Shown here one piece after another: positions 8,600-18,657 of a DNA stretch of 64,000 nt. The translations under genes were made by a program, and so were the position numbers. This stretch comes from Burkholderia diffusa. Its GTDB lineage: Bacteria; Pseudomonadota; Gammaproteobacteria; Burkholderiales; Burkholderiaceae. The notes under the pieces are model-generated. The model did no database searches, was not told where the DNA came from, and saw only the letters and a program-made list of their open reading frames with translations. Numbering within the stretch: the first letter of the stretch is position 1; each line of letters opens with the position of its first letter. Where the stretch lies: positions 2,418,001 to 2,482,000 of the forward strand of contig NZ_CP013362.1 of NCBI RefSeq assembly GCF_001718315.1, in the 5' to 3' direction.

Positions 8600-9880
8600 A
8601 TGCTTTCGTTTTCCGCTCCCGCCACGCGGCGCCTGACCGCCGCCCGCGCTTTCGCCGTCATCGCGCTGTGCATGGTGCCCGTCTCGACCGCGCTGACCAA
8701 CGTGTTCTGCGGACTGTTCGCGGCCGCGCTCGTCATCTCCCCCGAATTCTGGCGCGACCTGCGCACGTTCGTCACCGAGCCGGCGTCGCTCGCGGCGCTT
8801 CTGATCCTCGCAGCGCTGACCGCGAGCGTCACCTATACGGTCGCGCCGCATCCGAAGGCGTGGAACTGGGTCGCCAAGTACGACAAACTGCTGCTGGTGC
8901 CGTTTGCCGTGCTCGCGTTCCGCCACTCGAACTGGGCGCCGATCGTGCGGCGAGCATGGTTCGGCACGCTGTGCATGGTCCTGCTGCTGTCGACCACCAA
9001 CTATCTCGGGCTGACCGCGATCGGGCCCGCGCATGCGACCGAACTGCCGCTGTCGCGTGCATGGGTGTTCAAGAACCACATCGCGGCCGGCATGTTCGGC
9101 GCGTTGCTGTTCTATCAGGCGGCCGACCTCTCGCTGTCCGCCCGCACCGCGCTGTCGCGCGCCGCGTTTGCCGCCGTCGCCGCATGGTCGCTGATCAACG
9201 TGTTCGTGATGCTGCAGGGACGAACCGGGCAGGTCATCGCGCTGCTGCTGATCCTTGTCGTCGCGGTGCGCTTCGTGCTGCTGCTGCGCCGCCAGTCGGC
9301 GCTGCGCGCGGGCCTCGCCGCCGGAGCACTGGTCCTGGCGGGTGTCGCGCTCGTCGTCGCTGCGTGCACGGTGCACAACGGCCGGCTTGTGAAGGTCGTG
9401 TCGGAAGTGCAGCAGTATCGGCAGACCGATGCGGTCACGTCGACCGGGCTGCGCCTCGAGTGGTACAAGAAGGGCCTTGAGCTGTATCGCGTGCGCCCCG
9501 TGATCGGCTACGGTGCGGGCGGCCTCGAATTCGAGTTCGAAAAGCTCACGGCCGGCAAGACGGCCGCCGAAGGGCAGCTCACGTCGAATCCGCATAACGA
9601 ATACCTGCTGATGGCCGTGCAGCTCGGCACGCTCGGCGTATTGCTGTTCGTGAACCTGATCGTGCAGATCGCGCGTGGCAGCCGCGCGCTCGATCCGCGT
9701 TCGCGGCAGCTGCTGCTCGCATGGCTCGCGATCTTCGCGATCGGCAGCCTTGCGAATTCGCTGCTGCTCGATTTCGCCGAAGGGCATCTGCTGGTGCTGC
9801 TCGCCGGGATCCTGATCGGCTGCGGCGCGCGCACCGAGGCACTGCCGCGCGAGACGTCGGCGATCCGTCGCAGCGCGTAA
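8600..9880 (+). CDS. waaL: O-antigen ligase family protein
   Basis: A 426-residue polytopic membrane protein with about 10-12 hydrophobic helices and a large periplasmic loop (about residues 260-345) before the last helices. The loop contains RLEWYKKGLELYRVRPVIGYG and then SNPHNEYL, the Wzy_C/WaaL signature whose His and Arg residues are needed for joining undecaprenyl-linked O-antigen to lipid A-core. Location in the LPS core locus supports ligase over polymerase. It acts on the periplasmic face of the inner membrane. The gene is convergent with the downstream GT9 gene. Confidence 0.85.
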   Translation: MLSFSAPATRRLTAARAFAVIALCMVPVSTALTNVFCGLFAAALVISPEFWRDLRTFVTEPASLAALLILAALTASVTYTVAPHPKAWNWVAKYDKLLLVPFAVLAFRHSNWAPIVRRAWFGTLCMVLLLSTTNYLGLTAIGPAHATELPLSRAWVFKNHIAAGMFGALLFYQAADLSLSARTALSRAAFAAVAAWSLINVFVMLQGRTGQVIALLLILVVAVRFVLLLRRQSALRAGLAAGALVLAGVALVVAACTVHNGRLVKVVSEVQQYRQTDAVTSTGLRLEWYKKGLELYRVRPVIGYGAGGLEFEFEKLTAGKTAAEGQLTSNPHNEYLLMAVQLGTLGVLLFVNLIVQIARGSRALDPRSRQLLLAWLAIFAIGSLANSLLLDFAEGHLLVLLAGILIGCGARTEALPRETSAIRRSA

Positions 9881-10049
9881 CGCATCATGCGGCGGGCGGC
9901 GCGCGATCCGCGTTGCCACCTGCCGCAGGTTCGGGCGCTCGGGCTTCAATGGCGGCGCACGCGCGCCGCTGCCGGAAGCTCAGCCGCGCGCCGTCGACGC
10001 GTCGCCACGCCATCGCTTTTCAAATCAGGAAACGCAAGGCCTTCACACG

Positions 10050-11228
10050 TCAGTCGGAACGCGCGCGATGCAATCGCGACGTGTCGATGACCACGTCGCT
10101 GGCGCCAAGCGCAGTCAGCCCGAGCATCTCGGCTGCCGCCGCCTTCACACGCTGCGCGCCGAGATTGACGAGGCAGTCGCTACGGCTGTCGACATGATGC
10201 TCGCAGCCTTCGTGCCGGCACGGCACGCAATCGCCCTCGCCCTGCAGCAGCCACACGTTGCCGTGCCGCGCGGAGCCGCGCAGCGCCCACGGGTTCTCGG
10301 TCGCCGGCCAGTGCTGCGGCCACGGCCCCCAGCGCACCGGATCGGACGGACCGAACAGCGCGATCGTGTCGGTGCCCGTCGCGGCCGCAACGTGCGTCGC
10401 GCCCGTATCGGGTCCGATGAAGAGCCGCGCACGCCGCACCAGTTCGGCGCTTTCGCCGAACGTCAGGCGGCCGACCAGATTCAGCACGTCGCCGCCCGCC
10501 TCGGCCGCGACCTGCTCCGCGTACTCGCGCTCGCGATCGGCCGGTCCACCCGACAGCGCGATCGCAAATCCCTGCGCGCGCAGCCAGTCGATCATCTCGA
10601 CCCAGCCCTCGAGCCGCCATTGCTTGTAGCGGAACATCGGATACGGATGCAGCACGACGAGCGGCTTGCCGTCGCGGATTGCCGGCGATTCGGCGAGCCA
10701 CGCGTCGAATCGCGCGCGCCGCGCGGGATCGTCGCCGATGCCCGGCGCGACCACCTCGGATACCGGCTCGATGCCGATCACCGGTGCAAGCGCGAGCGTA
10801 CTGACGACCGTATGCGCGGACTCGTGATGATTGATCGCGATGCCGTTCAGCATCATTCGAGTCAGCCACGTGACGCGGTTCGGATCGACGAGGCCGACAC
10901 GCCTGCGGCCGGCGAACCAGCTGTAGAAGCGCGGCCGGTCGGAGCTGAGCGCCGCGCACGCGAGATCGTAGCGGCGCCACATCGATAGCGCGTCGCGCAG
11001 CCGCTCGCGGAACCCCGCACGCTGCGCGACGACGATCACGCGCCGCACGTCGGGGTTGTGCTCCAGCACGCCCTCGGTGCCGCGAAACACCAGCATGTCG
11101 ATCTGCGCGTCGGGCCAGCGCGCCTTCAGCGAACGCACGAGCGGCGTCGTCAGCAGCACGTCGCCGATACGGCGCGGAGCTGCGACGAGGATGGTTCTGG
11201 GCGGGCGGGCGGAAGAAAACAGGGCCAA
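10050..11228 (-). CDS. Family-9 glycosyltransferase (heptosyltransferase-like)
   Basis: A GT-B enzyme of the ADP-heptose:LPS heptosyltransferase family. The N-domain starts RTILVAAPRRIGDVLLTTP and the C-domain has the donor-site pattern FIGPDTGATHVAAATGT followed by ALFGPSDPVRWGPW. Near the C-terminus is a Cys cluster (C-x2-C-x4-C, then a further Cys) like that in putative heptosyltransferase III (WaaQ) proteins. The start is uncertain. No ATG precedes the fold; a TTG at 11228 lies close to the first strand, and a TAAAAT sequence at 11276-11281 would place transcription start inside any longer version (the open frame reaches a TTG at 11318). Likely adds a heptose-type sugar to the LPS core. 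Confidence 0.8.
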   Translation of the reverse strand: MALFSSARPPRTILVAAPRRIGDVLLTTPLVRSLKARWPDAQIDMLVFRGTEGVLEHNPDVRRVIVVAQRAGFRERLRDALSMWRRYDLACAALSSDRPRFYSWFAGRRRVGLVDPNRVTWLTRMMLNGIAINHHESAHTVVSTLALAPVIGIEPVSEVVAPGIGDDPARRARFDAWLAESPAIRDGKPLVVLHPYPMFRYKQWRLEGWVEMIDWLRAQGFAIALSGGPADREREYAEQVAAEAGGDVLNLVGRLTFGESAELVRRARLFIGPDTGATHVAAATGTDTIALFGPSDPVRWGPWPQHWPATENPWALRGSARHGNVWLLQGEGDCVPCRHEGCEHHVDSRSDCLVNLGAQRVKAAAAEMLGLTALGASDVVIDTSRLHRARSD

Positions 11229-11474
11229 GGCGATCGTTCCATCTAGCTGGCTGGACAAGGCTCGCAATGTACAGGATTTTACGGCCGGCGGCGTGGCGTC
11301 CGGCGCAGGCGTCGGCAACGCGCCGCGGTCGTCAGTCGGGGCGCCCGTCCGGCATCGCGGCAGGCAACCATGCGCCGCGTACGGCGGGGCCCGCAGCCAT
11401 CGCGTGGCCTGTCGCCCGTTCGGCCGTTCGATGGCAGCGCCGGCAATGCCGTCGCCGCCTGCCGTCCCGGGGGG

Positions 11475-12563
11475 CTACGAAAAGATTGCGTCGACGCCGG
11501 GTGCCGCGAGCGTGGCGGCCGGGACCGGCACCGCGCCGCCCATCGCGTCGTCGGGCTGTCCGGCCGGCGTCAACAAATGAAGCACCGCGCGCTCGAGCGC
11601 GTCGACGCCGATCGCGTCGACCGTCGCGCCGGCCCGCAGGATCACGTGCGGCACGCCGAGCGGATGCCAGCGCCGGTATTTCTCGGGACGGTCCTCGAAC
11701 AGCGCGGCGACCGGCACGCCGAGCGCAGACGCAAGATGCACGGGCGCGCTGTCGGCCGACACGATCGCGTCGAGCAGGCTCGCGGCGGCCACCAGGTCGG
11801 CGACGGACGACGGCGTGACATGCCGTGCGTTCACGTCCCGCCACGTGTCGCGATCGGCGTCGGCCGACACGGCGGGATCGCGGAACACGACCACGTCGGC
11901 GAACGGTGCGAGCCGCCGGCCGAGATCGCGCCATCGATCGTCTGGCCAGCGCCGCTCGGCTGCCTTGTTCGACACGAAGAGGCCGACGCGCGGTTTCGTG
12001 CGCGGCCCGAGCAGCCGATACCACGCCTCCTGCAGCGCGCGGTCGGGGTGGACGGACAGCGCGAGACCGTCGAGATCGGTGCGGCCGAGTTCGGGCACGA
12101 GCCGGAATCCCGACAGCGCCTCATGGCACATCGGCCGCGACGCGACGTGTTCCGGCTTGCGATCGTCGAATTCGGAATCGGCATCGTGCCAGCGACAATC
12201 CTTCACGCCGAGCTGCCGCGCGAACCGGATGCTGCTGCGATGCATGCCGCCGTTCGGCACGACCACGAGGTCGAACCGCAGGCGACGCAGCCGGCGCACG
12301 AGCCGCAGCCGGTCGAAGAACGCGCGCATCCGTCCCGGGCGGTCGTTGCGCTCGCACTGACGGCTGTACACGTAGGTGTGGACCGTGTGCACGTCCGGGT
12401 TGCCGGCCAGTGCGGCCGCGTTGTAGCGGTTCGCGACCACGTGCAGTTCCGCCCCGGGCCAACGCTGTTTCAGCGCGCCGAGAAAAGCGGTCGTGCACAG
12501 CATGTCGCCCAAAAAATCAATCCGGATCACGAGGATCCGCCCCGTCGGTTTCCCGTTGGCCAT
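11475..12563 (-). CDS. Family-9 glycosyltransferase (heptosyltransferase-like)
   Basis: A 362-residue GT9 protein beginning MANGKPTGRILVIRIDFLGD, the N-terminal strand and turn of LPS heptosyltransferases. The C-terminal donor-binding region has DAIVSADSAPVHLASALGVPVAALF. Upstream in-frame codons (48 residues) have no family resemblance and are Cys/Arg-rich, so the ATG at 12563 was chosen. It shares orientation with the next GT9 gene, whose start at 11228 lies about 250 bases beyond this stop. The pair flanks waaL, so a role in LPS core assembly is likely. Acceptor specificity unknown. Confidence 0.8.
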   Translation of the reverse strand: MANGKPTGRILVIRIDFLGDMLCTTAFLGALKQRWPGAELHVVANRYNAAALAGNPDVHTVHTYVYSRQCERNDRPGRMRAFFDRLRLVRRLRRLRFDLVVVPNGGMHRSSIRFARQLGVKDCRWHDADSEFDDRKPEHVASRPMCHEALSGFRLVPELGRTDLDGLALSVHPDRALQEAWYRLLGPRTKPRVGLFVSNKAAERRWPDDRWRDLGRRLAPFADVVVFRDPAVSADADRDTWRDVNARHVTPSSVADLVAAASLLDAIVSADSAPVHLASALGVPVAALFEDRPEKYRRWHPLGVPHVILRAGATVDAIGVDALERAVLHLLTPAGQPDDAMGGAVPVPAATLAAPGVDAIFS

Positions 12564-12771
12564 TGTTGTGGTCGTGCTGTCGATTTTTATCGTCGCGTAC
12601 CGATCGGCATCCTGGCGTCCTTCCCCATGCCGGCCTCGTCGCTTGGTCGCTCGCGGCACCGCGCCGCATCGCGTGCAGCACTGAACCGTCCCCGTTTGTT
12701 CGCGCATGCGATGTCGCAGCCGGCCGGCGGACGTGCCGTGGCCGGCGCCGCATCCGCGTCGCGCGCGACGG

Positions 12772-12777
12772 ATTGTA
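12772..12777 (-). promoter_or_regulatory. Candidate -10 element for the distal GT9 gene
   Basis: TACAAT on the minus strand in the 323-base space between the dnaE stop and the GT9 start. It would give a leader of about 200 bases. Apart from this and the dnaE terminator I see nothing else in the space. Confidence 0.3.
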
Positions 12778-12815
12778 TAGCGTCAGGATGACAGCCCCAA
12801 GCACCCGCCGAAATG

Positions 12816-12858
12816 AAAACGGCCCGCCGCACCGCCCAAAGGCGATGCGACGAGCCGT
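12816..12858 (-). terminator. Probable dnaE terminator
   Basis: On the minus strand an imperfect hairpin (outer stem ACGGC/GCCGT, inner stem CGCC/GGCG around a TTTG loop) is followed by TTTTC, about 28 bases after the dnaE stop. Confidence 0.5.
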
Positions 12859-12886
12859 GCGAACGACGACCGTCAGGCGGGACCGC

Positions 12887-15800
12887 TCAGTACGTGATTT
12901 CGACGATGCTGCCGTCGAACGTCGCGCGCAACTCCGCGAGCAGCGTGTCGCTCGGTTTGACGCGCCACGCGTCGCCGAGACGCATTTCACCCTGCGCGCG
13001 CGCATTGCTGTAGTGAACCTGGACCGCGAGCCCGCTCGGCAGCGGCGCCTGCGGGCGACGGCCGCCGTCGCGCCCGCCGCCGCGCGGCGCCGGTGCCTCG
13101 ACCGCCTGCACGGCCGCCGGATCGTCCTTTGACACGTGCGGCTCGAGCACGCGGCGCAGCGCCGCCGCATCCGCATTGCCGTTCATCGTGAGCCGCACCG
13201 CCTGCGCGTAGCGGCTGCGCGCGCGCTCGAGATCCATCACCGTGTCGGCCGTGAAACGGATGCCGCCGGTGAACGCATCGTTGCGCGCCTGCCCCTGCAC
13301 GATCAGCAGTTCGTCTTCCTTGAACAGCGCCTTGTTCGCCTCGAACTGTTCGTTAAAAATCGTGATCTCGCACTGGCCTGAACCGTCGTCGAGCAATGCG
13401 ATCAGCATCTTGCCGCGCTGGGTCATCTGCGTGCGCAGCGATGCGATGATGCCCGCGACGAGCTTGTCGCGCCCTTCCTTCAGGTCGCCAAGCTTCTGTC
13501 GCACGAACCGGCGCACTTCGTCGCGATATGCATCGAACAGGTGCCCGGACAGGTAGAAGCCGAGCGCGCCCTTCTCTTCCTGCAGGCGGCGCTTGTCGTC
13601 CCAAGCGGGTTCGTCCACGAGTGCATGCGCGTGCAGCGACTCGCCGCCCATGTCGAACAGGCCGGCCTGCATCGCGTTCGCAGCGGCCTGATCGGCCGCT
13701 TCCATCGCGAGCGGCACCGACGCGAGCATTTGCGCGCGATTCGCGTTCAGCGAATCGAACGCGCCGGCACGAATCAGCGCCTCGACCGTGCGGCGGTTGA
13801 CGACACGCCGGTCGATCCGCTCGCAGAAATCGAACAGGTCGGTGAACGGCTTTTCCTCGCGCGCGCGCAGGATCTCCTCGATCGCGTTCTGGCCGCTGCC
13901 CTTCACCGCGCCGAGACCGTAGCGAATCGTGCGCGAGCGCTTGCCGTCGGCTTCCGCGACGGGCTCGAACCGGTAATGCGACTGGTTGATGTCCGGCGGC
14001 AGCACGGTAAGGTTGTTCACGATGCAGTCGTCGAACAGGATCTTCACCTTGTCGGTGTCGTCCATCGCGAGCGTCATGTTGGCCGCCATGAATTCGGCCG
14101 GATGGTGCGCCTTCAGCCACGCGGTGTAATACGCGAGCAGCGCGTAGGCCGCCGCGTGCGACTTGTTGAAGCCGTAGCCCGCGAACTTCTCCATCAGGTC
14201 GAAGATCTCGTCGGACTTCTCGCGCGTGAGGCCGTTCTTCGCCGCACCCTCGGCGAAGATCTCGCGGTGCTTGACCATCTCCTCGGGCTTCTTCTTGCCC
14301 ATCGCGCGACGCAGCAAGTCCGCGCCGCCGAGCGAGTAGCCGCCGATGATCTGCGCCATCTGCATCACCTGCTCCTGATAGACCATGATGCCGTAGGTCT
14401 CTTTCAGGACGGGCTCGACGCGCGGATCCGGATACTCGACCTTCTCGCGGCCGTGCTTCCGTGCGCAGAAGCTCGGGATCAGGTCCATCGGGCCCGGACG
14501 GTACAACGACACGAGCGCGATGATGTCCTCGAAGCGGTCGGGCTGCGCGTCCTTCAGCATGCCCTGCATCCCGCGGCTTTCCAGCTGGAACACGGCGACC
14601 GTGTTGGCCTTCTTCAGGATCTGGAACGATGCCGGATCGTCGAGCGGCACCTGCGCGAGCGACCAGTCGGCCTTCGACGCATCGAGACGGCGGATGTAGC
14701 GCTCGGCCCAGTCGAGGATCGTCAGCGTCGTGAGACCCAGAAAGTCGAACTTCACGAGGCCGACGGCTTCGACGTCGTCCTTGTCGTACTGGCTGACGAC
14801 GCCGCCGTCATCGCCCTGCGTGTACAGCGGGCAGAAGTCGGTCAGCTTGCCGGGCGCGATCAGCACGCCGCCCGCGTGCATCCCGACGTTACGCGTCAGG
14901 CCCTCGACGCGCTGCGCGAGGTCGAGCAGCTGGTGCACTTCGTCCTCGTGGTCGTAGCGCTCCTGCAGCTGCGGCTCTTCCTTCATCGCGTCGGCGATGG
15001 TCACGTGCTTGCCCGGCTTGAACGGAATCAGCTTCGCGACGCCGTCGGTGAACATGTAGCCAAGGTCGAGCACGCGGCCGATGTCGCGCACGGCCGCCTT
15101 CGCGGCCATCGTGCCGAAGGTGGCGATCTGCGACACGGCGTCCGCGCCGTATTTTTCCTTCACGTACTGGATCACGCGATCGCGGCCGTGCTGGCAGAAG
15201 TCGATGTCGAAGTCGGGCATCGACACGCGTTCCGGATTCAGGAATCGCTCGAACAGCAGGTTGTAGCGCAGCGGGTCCAGATCGGTAATGCCGAGCGCGT
15301 ACGCGACCAGCGAACCGGCACCCGAGCCGCGGCCCGGGCCGACCGGCACGCCGTTGTTTTTCGCCCAGTTGATGAAGTCCGCAACGATCAGGAAGTAGCC
15401 CGGGAAGCCCATCTTCGTGATGGTCCCGCACTCGAACTCGAGCCGCTTGTAATACGTGTCGCGCTGCGCTTCGCGCTCCGCCGCATCCGGATACAGCTGT
15501 TCGAGGCGCTTCTCGAGCCCTTCCTTCGACAGCTGGACCAGGTAGTCGTCGAGCGACATGCCGTCCGGCGTCGGAAACAGCGGCAGCTTCGGCTTGCCGA
15601 GCTCGAGCTTCAGGTTGCAGCGCTTCGCGATCTCGACCGTGTTGGCGACCGCCGACGGCAGGTCGGCGAACAGCGCGACCATGTCGTCCTGCGTGCGGAA
15701 GTACTGATCGGTCGTGAAACGTTTCTGGCGCCGCGGGTTCGCGAGCATGTCGCCTTCCGAGATGCACACGCGCGCCTCGTGCGCGGTGAAGTCGTCGTCG

Positions 15801-16420
15801 GTCATGAACTGCGTCGGATGCGTCGCGACGACCGGCAGCTTCAGCGACGCGGCGAGCGTCGCGGCTTGCTGGATGTACGCCTCGGCGCCCGGCTGGCCGT
15901 AACGCTGCAGCTCGATGTAGAAGCCGCCCGGGAACACCTTCGCCCAGCGCTCGGCATGACGGCGCGCGGCTTCCTCGTTACCGGCCGCGAGCGCGAGCCC
16001 GATATCGCCCTGCTGCGCACCCGACAGCGCGAGCAGCCCTTGGGACAGCTCGCCGTCGAGCCAGCTCGCGTCGAGCTCTGCGCGGCCGCGATACTGGTTC
16101 GTAAGCCACGCCTTCGACAGCAGCTCGCACAGATTCAGGTAGCCAGTCTTGTCCTTCACCAGCAGCAGCAGGCGCGACGGTTTGTCGCGATCGTCCGGAT
16201 TGGTGATCCAGACGTCGCAGCCGGCAATGGGCTTGATGCCCTTGCCGCGGGCTTCCTGGTAGAAACGAACGAGGCCGAATGCGTTGCCGAGATCGGTAAG
16301 GGCGAGCGCGCCCTGACCGTCCGCGGCCGCCGCCTTGACGATGTCGTCGAGACGCACGATGCCGTCGGCAATCGAGAATTCGGAGTGAACGCGAAGATGG
16401 ACGAAGCGGGGATCTGACAT
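12887..16420 (-). CDS. dnaE: DNA polymerase III alpha subunit
   Basis: A 1,177-residue replicative polymerase, the normal length for DnaE1. Domains in order: PHP (about 5-275, opening [16 protein letters not shown]), the C-family polymerase palm and fingers (about 290-830), with the catalytic acidic motif PDFDIDF near residue 400, tandem helix-hairpin-helix (about 850-950) and an OB-fold (about 1000-1080). It synthesises both strands in the Pol III holoenzyme. The start at 16420 was taken from alignment to the conserved N-terminus; the 338 extra in-frame codons upstream run antisense through trhO and are not coding. A TACAAT only 8 bases before the ATG hints at a very short leader. Confidence 0.95.
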   Translation of the reverse strand: MSDPRFVHLRVHSEFSIADGIVRLDDIVKAAAADGQGALALTDLGNAFGLVRFYQEARGKGIKPIAGCDVWITNPDDRDKPSRLLLLVKDKTGYLNLCELLSKAWLTNQYRGRAELDASWLDGELSQGLLALSGAQQGDIGLALAAGNEEAARRHAERWAKVFPGGFYIELQRYGQPGAEAYIQQAATLAASLKLPVVATHPTQFMTDDDFTAHEARVCISEGDMLANPRRQKRFTTDQYFRTQDDMVALFADLPSAVANTVEIAKRCNLKLELGKPKLPLFPTPDGMSLDDYLVQLSKEGLEKRLEQLYPDAAEREAQRDTYYKRLEFECGTITKMGFPGYFLIVADFINWAKNNGVPVGPGRGSGAGSLVAYALGITDLDPLRYNLLFERFLNPERVSMPDFDIDFCQHGRDRVIQYVKEKYGADAVSQIATFGTMAAKAAVRDIGRVLDLGYMFTDGVAKLIPFKPGKHVTIADAMKEEPQLQERYDHEDEVHQLLDLAQRVEGLTRNVGMHAGGVLIAPGKLTDFCPLYTQGDDGGVVSQYDKDDVEAVGLVKFDFLGLTTLTILDWAERYIRRLDASKADWSLAQVPLDDPASFQILKKANTVAVFQLESRGMQGMLKDAQPDRFEDIIALVSLYRPGPMDLIPSFCARKHGREKVEYPDPRVEPVLKETYGIMVYQEQVMQMAQIIGGYSLGGADLLRRAMGKKKPEEMVKHREIFAEGAAKNGLTREKSDEIFDLMEKFAGYGFNKSHAAAYALLAYYTAWLKAHHPAEFMAANMTLAMDDTDKVKILFDDCIVNNLTVLPPDINQSHYRFEPVAEADGKRSRTIRYGLGAVKGSGQNAIEEILRAREEKPFTDLFDFCERIDRRVVNRRTVEALIRAGAFDSLNANRAQMLASVPLAMEAADQAAANAMQAGLFDMGGESLHAHALVDEPAWDDKRRLQEEKGALGFYLSGHLFDAYRDEVRRFVRQKLGDLKEGRDKLVAGIIASLRTQMTQRGKMLIALLDDGSGQCEITIFNEQFEANKALFKEDELLIVQGQARNDAFTGGIRFTADTVMDLERARSRYAQAVRLTMNGNADAAALRRVLEPHVSKDDPAAVQAVEAPAPRGGGRDGGRRPQAPLPSGLAVQVHYSNARAQGEMRLGDAWRVKPSDTLLAELRATFDGSIVEITY

Positions 16421-16642
16421 GGGCGATATTGTAGCCGCGTCGTCGCGCCGGCTGCCCAAAAAATCCCCGCGCCCGGCCGTTCGGCCGATGCACGCGACGT
16501 CGGCCGAACGGTCAGGTGCCGGCGCACGCGCAGTTTGCGGGATAATACGGGTTTTCGAATCACCGCCCAGGCTTCGCACCCTTTTTTGCGGGGCCGCCGT
16601 GCGCCCGCCGCACGGCCGCGGCCGTTTTCCCGTCGGACCATC

Positions 16643-17497
16643 ATGACCATCGTCAACCTTGCCGCCTACCATTTCGTGTCGCTCGACGCGACCGAGCAAT
16701 GGCGCCCGCTCGTCACCGCCCGCTGCAACGAACTCGGCCTGCGCGGCACGATCCTGCTCGCGCCGGAAGGCATCAACCTGTTCATCGCCGGCCCGCGTGA
16801 GGCGACCGACGCATTCATCGACTACATCCGCCACGATCCGCTGTTCGAAGGCAAGTTCGCGACGCTGCAGTTCAAGGAGAGCTTGTCCGACTCGCAACCG
16901 TTCCGCCGGATGCTCGTGCGCCTGAAGCGCGAGATCATCACGATGAAGAAGCCCGCAATCAAGCCGGAGCTCGGCCGCGCGCCGTCGGTCGACGCACACA
17001 CGCTGAAGGCGTGGCTCGACCGCGGCCACGACGATGCCGGTCGTCCGGTCGTGATGCTCGACACGCGCAACGCGTTCGAAGTGGACGTCGGCACGTTCGA
17101 CCACGCGCTGGACTACCGGATCGACAAGTTCAGCGAGTTCCCGGAAGTGATCGACGCGAACCGCGCCGATCTCGAGGGCAAGACGGTCGTGTCGTTCTGC
17201 ACGGGCGGCATCCGCTGCGAGAAGGCGGCGATCCACATGAAGGAAATCGGCATCGAGAACGTGTACCAGCTCGAGGGCGGGATCCTGAAGTATTTCGAGG
17301 AAGTCGGCGGTGCGCACTATCACGGCGACTGCTTCGTGTTCGACTACCGCACCGCGCTGAATCCGCAACTGCAGCCGACCGCAAACGTCACGTGCTTCGC
17401 GTGCCGCGCAGTCGTCACGCCGGAAGCCCAGCAATCGCCGAGCTACGTGCCCGGCCAGTCGTGCCCGGCCTGCGCGCAGGCAGCCAGCGCCGCGTAA
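16643..17497 (+). CDS. trhO: tRNA uridine(34) hydroxylase (rhodanese-domain protein)
   Basis: A 284-residue TrhO/YceA-family protein that catalyses oxygen-dependent formation of 5-hydroxyuridine at position 34 of certain tRNAs. The N-terminal ferredoxin-like domain (about 1-100) has [17 protein letters not shown]. The rhodanese domain (about 125-225) carries the loop CTGGIRCEK with the essential Cys. The C-terminal tail has paired Cys (CFAC and CPAC) that may bind zinc. It is divergent from dnaE, and gluQ starts 22 bases downstream, so two tRNA-modification genes are probably co-transcribed. Confidence 0.9.
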   Translation: MTIVNLAAYHFVSLDATEQWRPLVTARCNELGLRGTILLAPEGINLFIAGPREATDAFIDYIRHDPLFEGKFATLQFKESLSDSQPFRRMLVRLKREIITMKKPAIKPELGRAPSVDAHTLKAWLDRGHDDAGRPVVMLDTRNAFEVDVGTFDHALDYRIDKFSEFPEVIDANRADLEGKTVVSFCTGGIRCEKAAIHMKEIGIENVYQLEGGILKYFEEVGGAHYHGDCFVFDYRTALNPQLQPTANVTCFACRAVVTPEAQQSPSYVPGQSCPACAQAASAA

Positions 17498-17519
17498 GCG
17501 CGCGTCGCTCCGCGCCCCG

Positions 17520-18413
17520 ATGAACGGCTACCGCGGCCGCTTCGCGCCGTCGCCCACCGGCCCGCTGCATTTCGGCTCGCTGGCCGGTGCACTCGCGAGC
17601 TGGCTCGACGCCCGGGCACACGGCGGCACGTGGCTAGTGCGCATCGAGGACATCGACGGCCCGCGCACGGTGCCCGGCGCCGCCGACGACATCCTTGCGA
17701 CGCTCGCGCATTTCGGCATGACGCCCGACGAGCCGCCCGTATGGCAAAGCACGCGCGAGGCCAACTATGCGGCCGCGCTCGAACGGCTCGTCGACGCGGG
17801 GCTCGTCTACCCGTGCGGCTGCACCCGCAAGGAAATCGCCGATTCGCTACGTGCCGCGCACGAGCGCCACACGACGCTCGCGTACCCGGGCACCTGCCGC
17901 ACCGGCCTGCACGGCAAGCCCGCGCGCGCGTGGCGGCTGCGCGTGCCGGACGGCGACGATGCGATCGTCACGTTCGACGACCGCTGGCAGCACACGCAAA
18001 CGCAGAACCTCGCGACCGACGTCGGCGATTTCGTGCTGAAGCGGGCGGACGGCCAATGGGCGTACCAACTCGCGGTCGTGGTCGACGATGCCGACGCGGG
18101 CATCACGCACGTCGTGCGAGGCGCCGACCTGCTCGATTCAACCGCGCGCCAGATCTACCTGCAGCGCTGTCTCGGCGTGCCGACGCCGGCATACCTCCAC
18201 GTGCCCGTCGTCGTCGATGCGAACGGCGAAAAGCTCAGCAAGCAGACGGGCGCGATTGCGCTCGAGCGCAACGATCCGCTGCCGGCGTTACGGGCCGCCG
18301 CCGCGCATCTCGGCCTCGCTGCGGATGGCGATCCATCGGGCGATACGATGGATGCGTTCTACGCAGCCGCGACCGATGCATGGGCGCGTCGCTTCGGGCC
18401 GCGCGCCGGTTGA
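17520..18413 (+). CDS. gluQ: Glutamyl-Q tRNA(Asp) synthetase
   Basis: A 297-residue paralogue of the GluRS catalytic core without an anticodon-binding domain. It has the HIGH-like element PTGPLHFGS near residue 12 and the KMSKS-like KLSKQ near 240. Family Cys residues (CGC and later a Cys in GTC, about residues 98-125) probably hold zinc. It activates glutamate and attaches it to the queuosine of tRNA-Asp. It follows trhO by 22 bases in the same orientation; both act on the tRNA anticodon wobble position. Confidence 0.92.
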   Translation: MNGYRGRFAPSPTGPLHFGSLAGALASWLDARAHGGTWLVRIEDIDGPRTVPGAADDILATLAHFGMTPDEPPVWQSTREANYAAALERLVDAGLVYPCGCTRKEIADSLRAAHERHTTLAYPGTCRTGLHGKPARAWRLRVPDGDDAIVTFDDRWQHTQTQNLATDVGDFVLKRADGQWAYQLAVVVDDADAGITHVVRGADLLDSTARQIYLQRCLGVPTPAYLHVPVVVDANGEKLSKQTGAIALERNDPLPALRAAAAHLGLAADGDPSGDTMDAFYAAATDAWARRFGPRAG

Positions 18414-18577
18414 CGTGCGGGCTATATCGACCGCGTTCCGGCATCCGTCAGCGCCAAGTCGATCGGAACTGCGCCCCCGCTGACGACACGGCACCGAACC
18501 GTTCGCTGAACCGCCCCTGATCGACTCGGCAACGCGTCGCGCCCTCGCCCGCCTCTTCACGATTCGTCTCGCCAATG

Positions 18578-18613
18578 AAAAACGGGCACATGCTCTTCGC
18601 ATGCACCCGTTTT
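18578..18613. terminator. Bidirectional terminator between gluQ and rhlE
   Basis: Hairpin with outer arms AAAACGGG/CCCGTTTT, two mismatches, an inner CATGC/GCATG stem and a TCTTC loop. It has A/T runs on both sides and can serve the convergent gluQ and rhlE. Confidence 0.7.
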
Positions 18614-18657
18614 CGCGGCAGCGCTCGCGCGCCGCACCGACTGCCTGAACCGCCCGC

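Noticed and set aside
13541..16417. Long plus-strand open frame antisense to dnaE
   Set aside because: Arg/Val/Leu/Asp-rich shadow typical of GC-rich antisense frames; dnaE on the other strand has full family motifs.
16421..17434. 338-codon N-terminal extension of dnaE
   Set aside because: Runs antisense through trhO and has no DnaE similarity; the conserved N-terminus starts at 16420.
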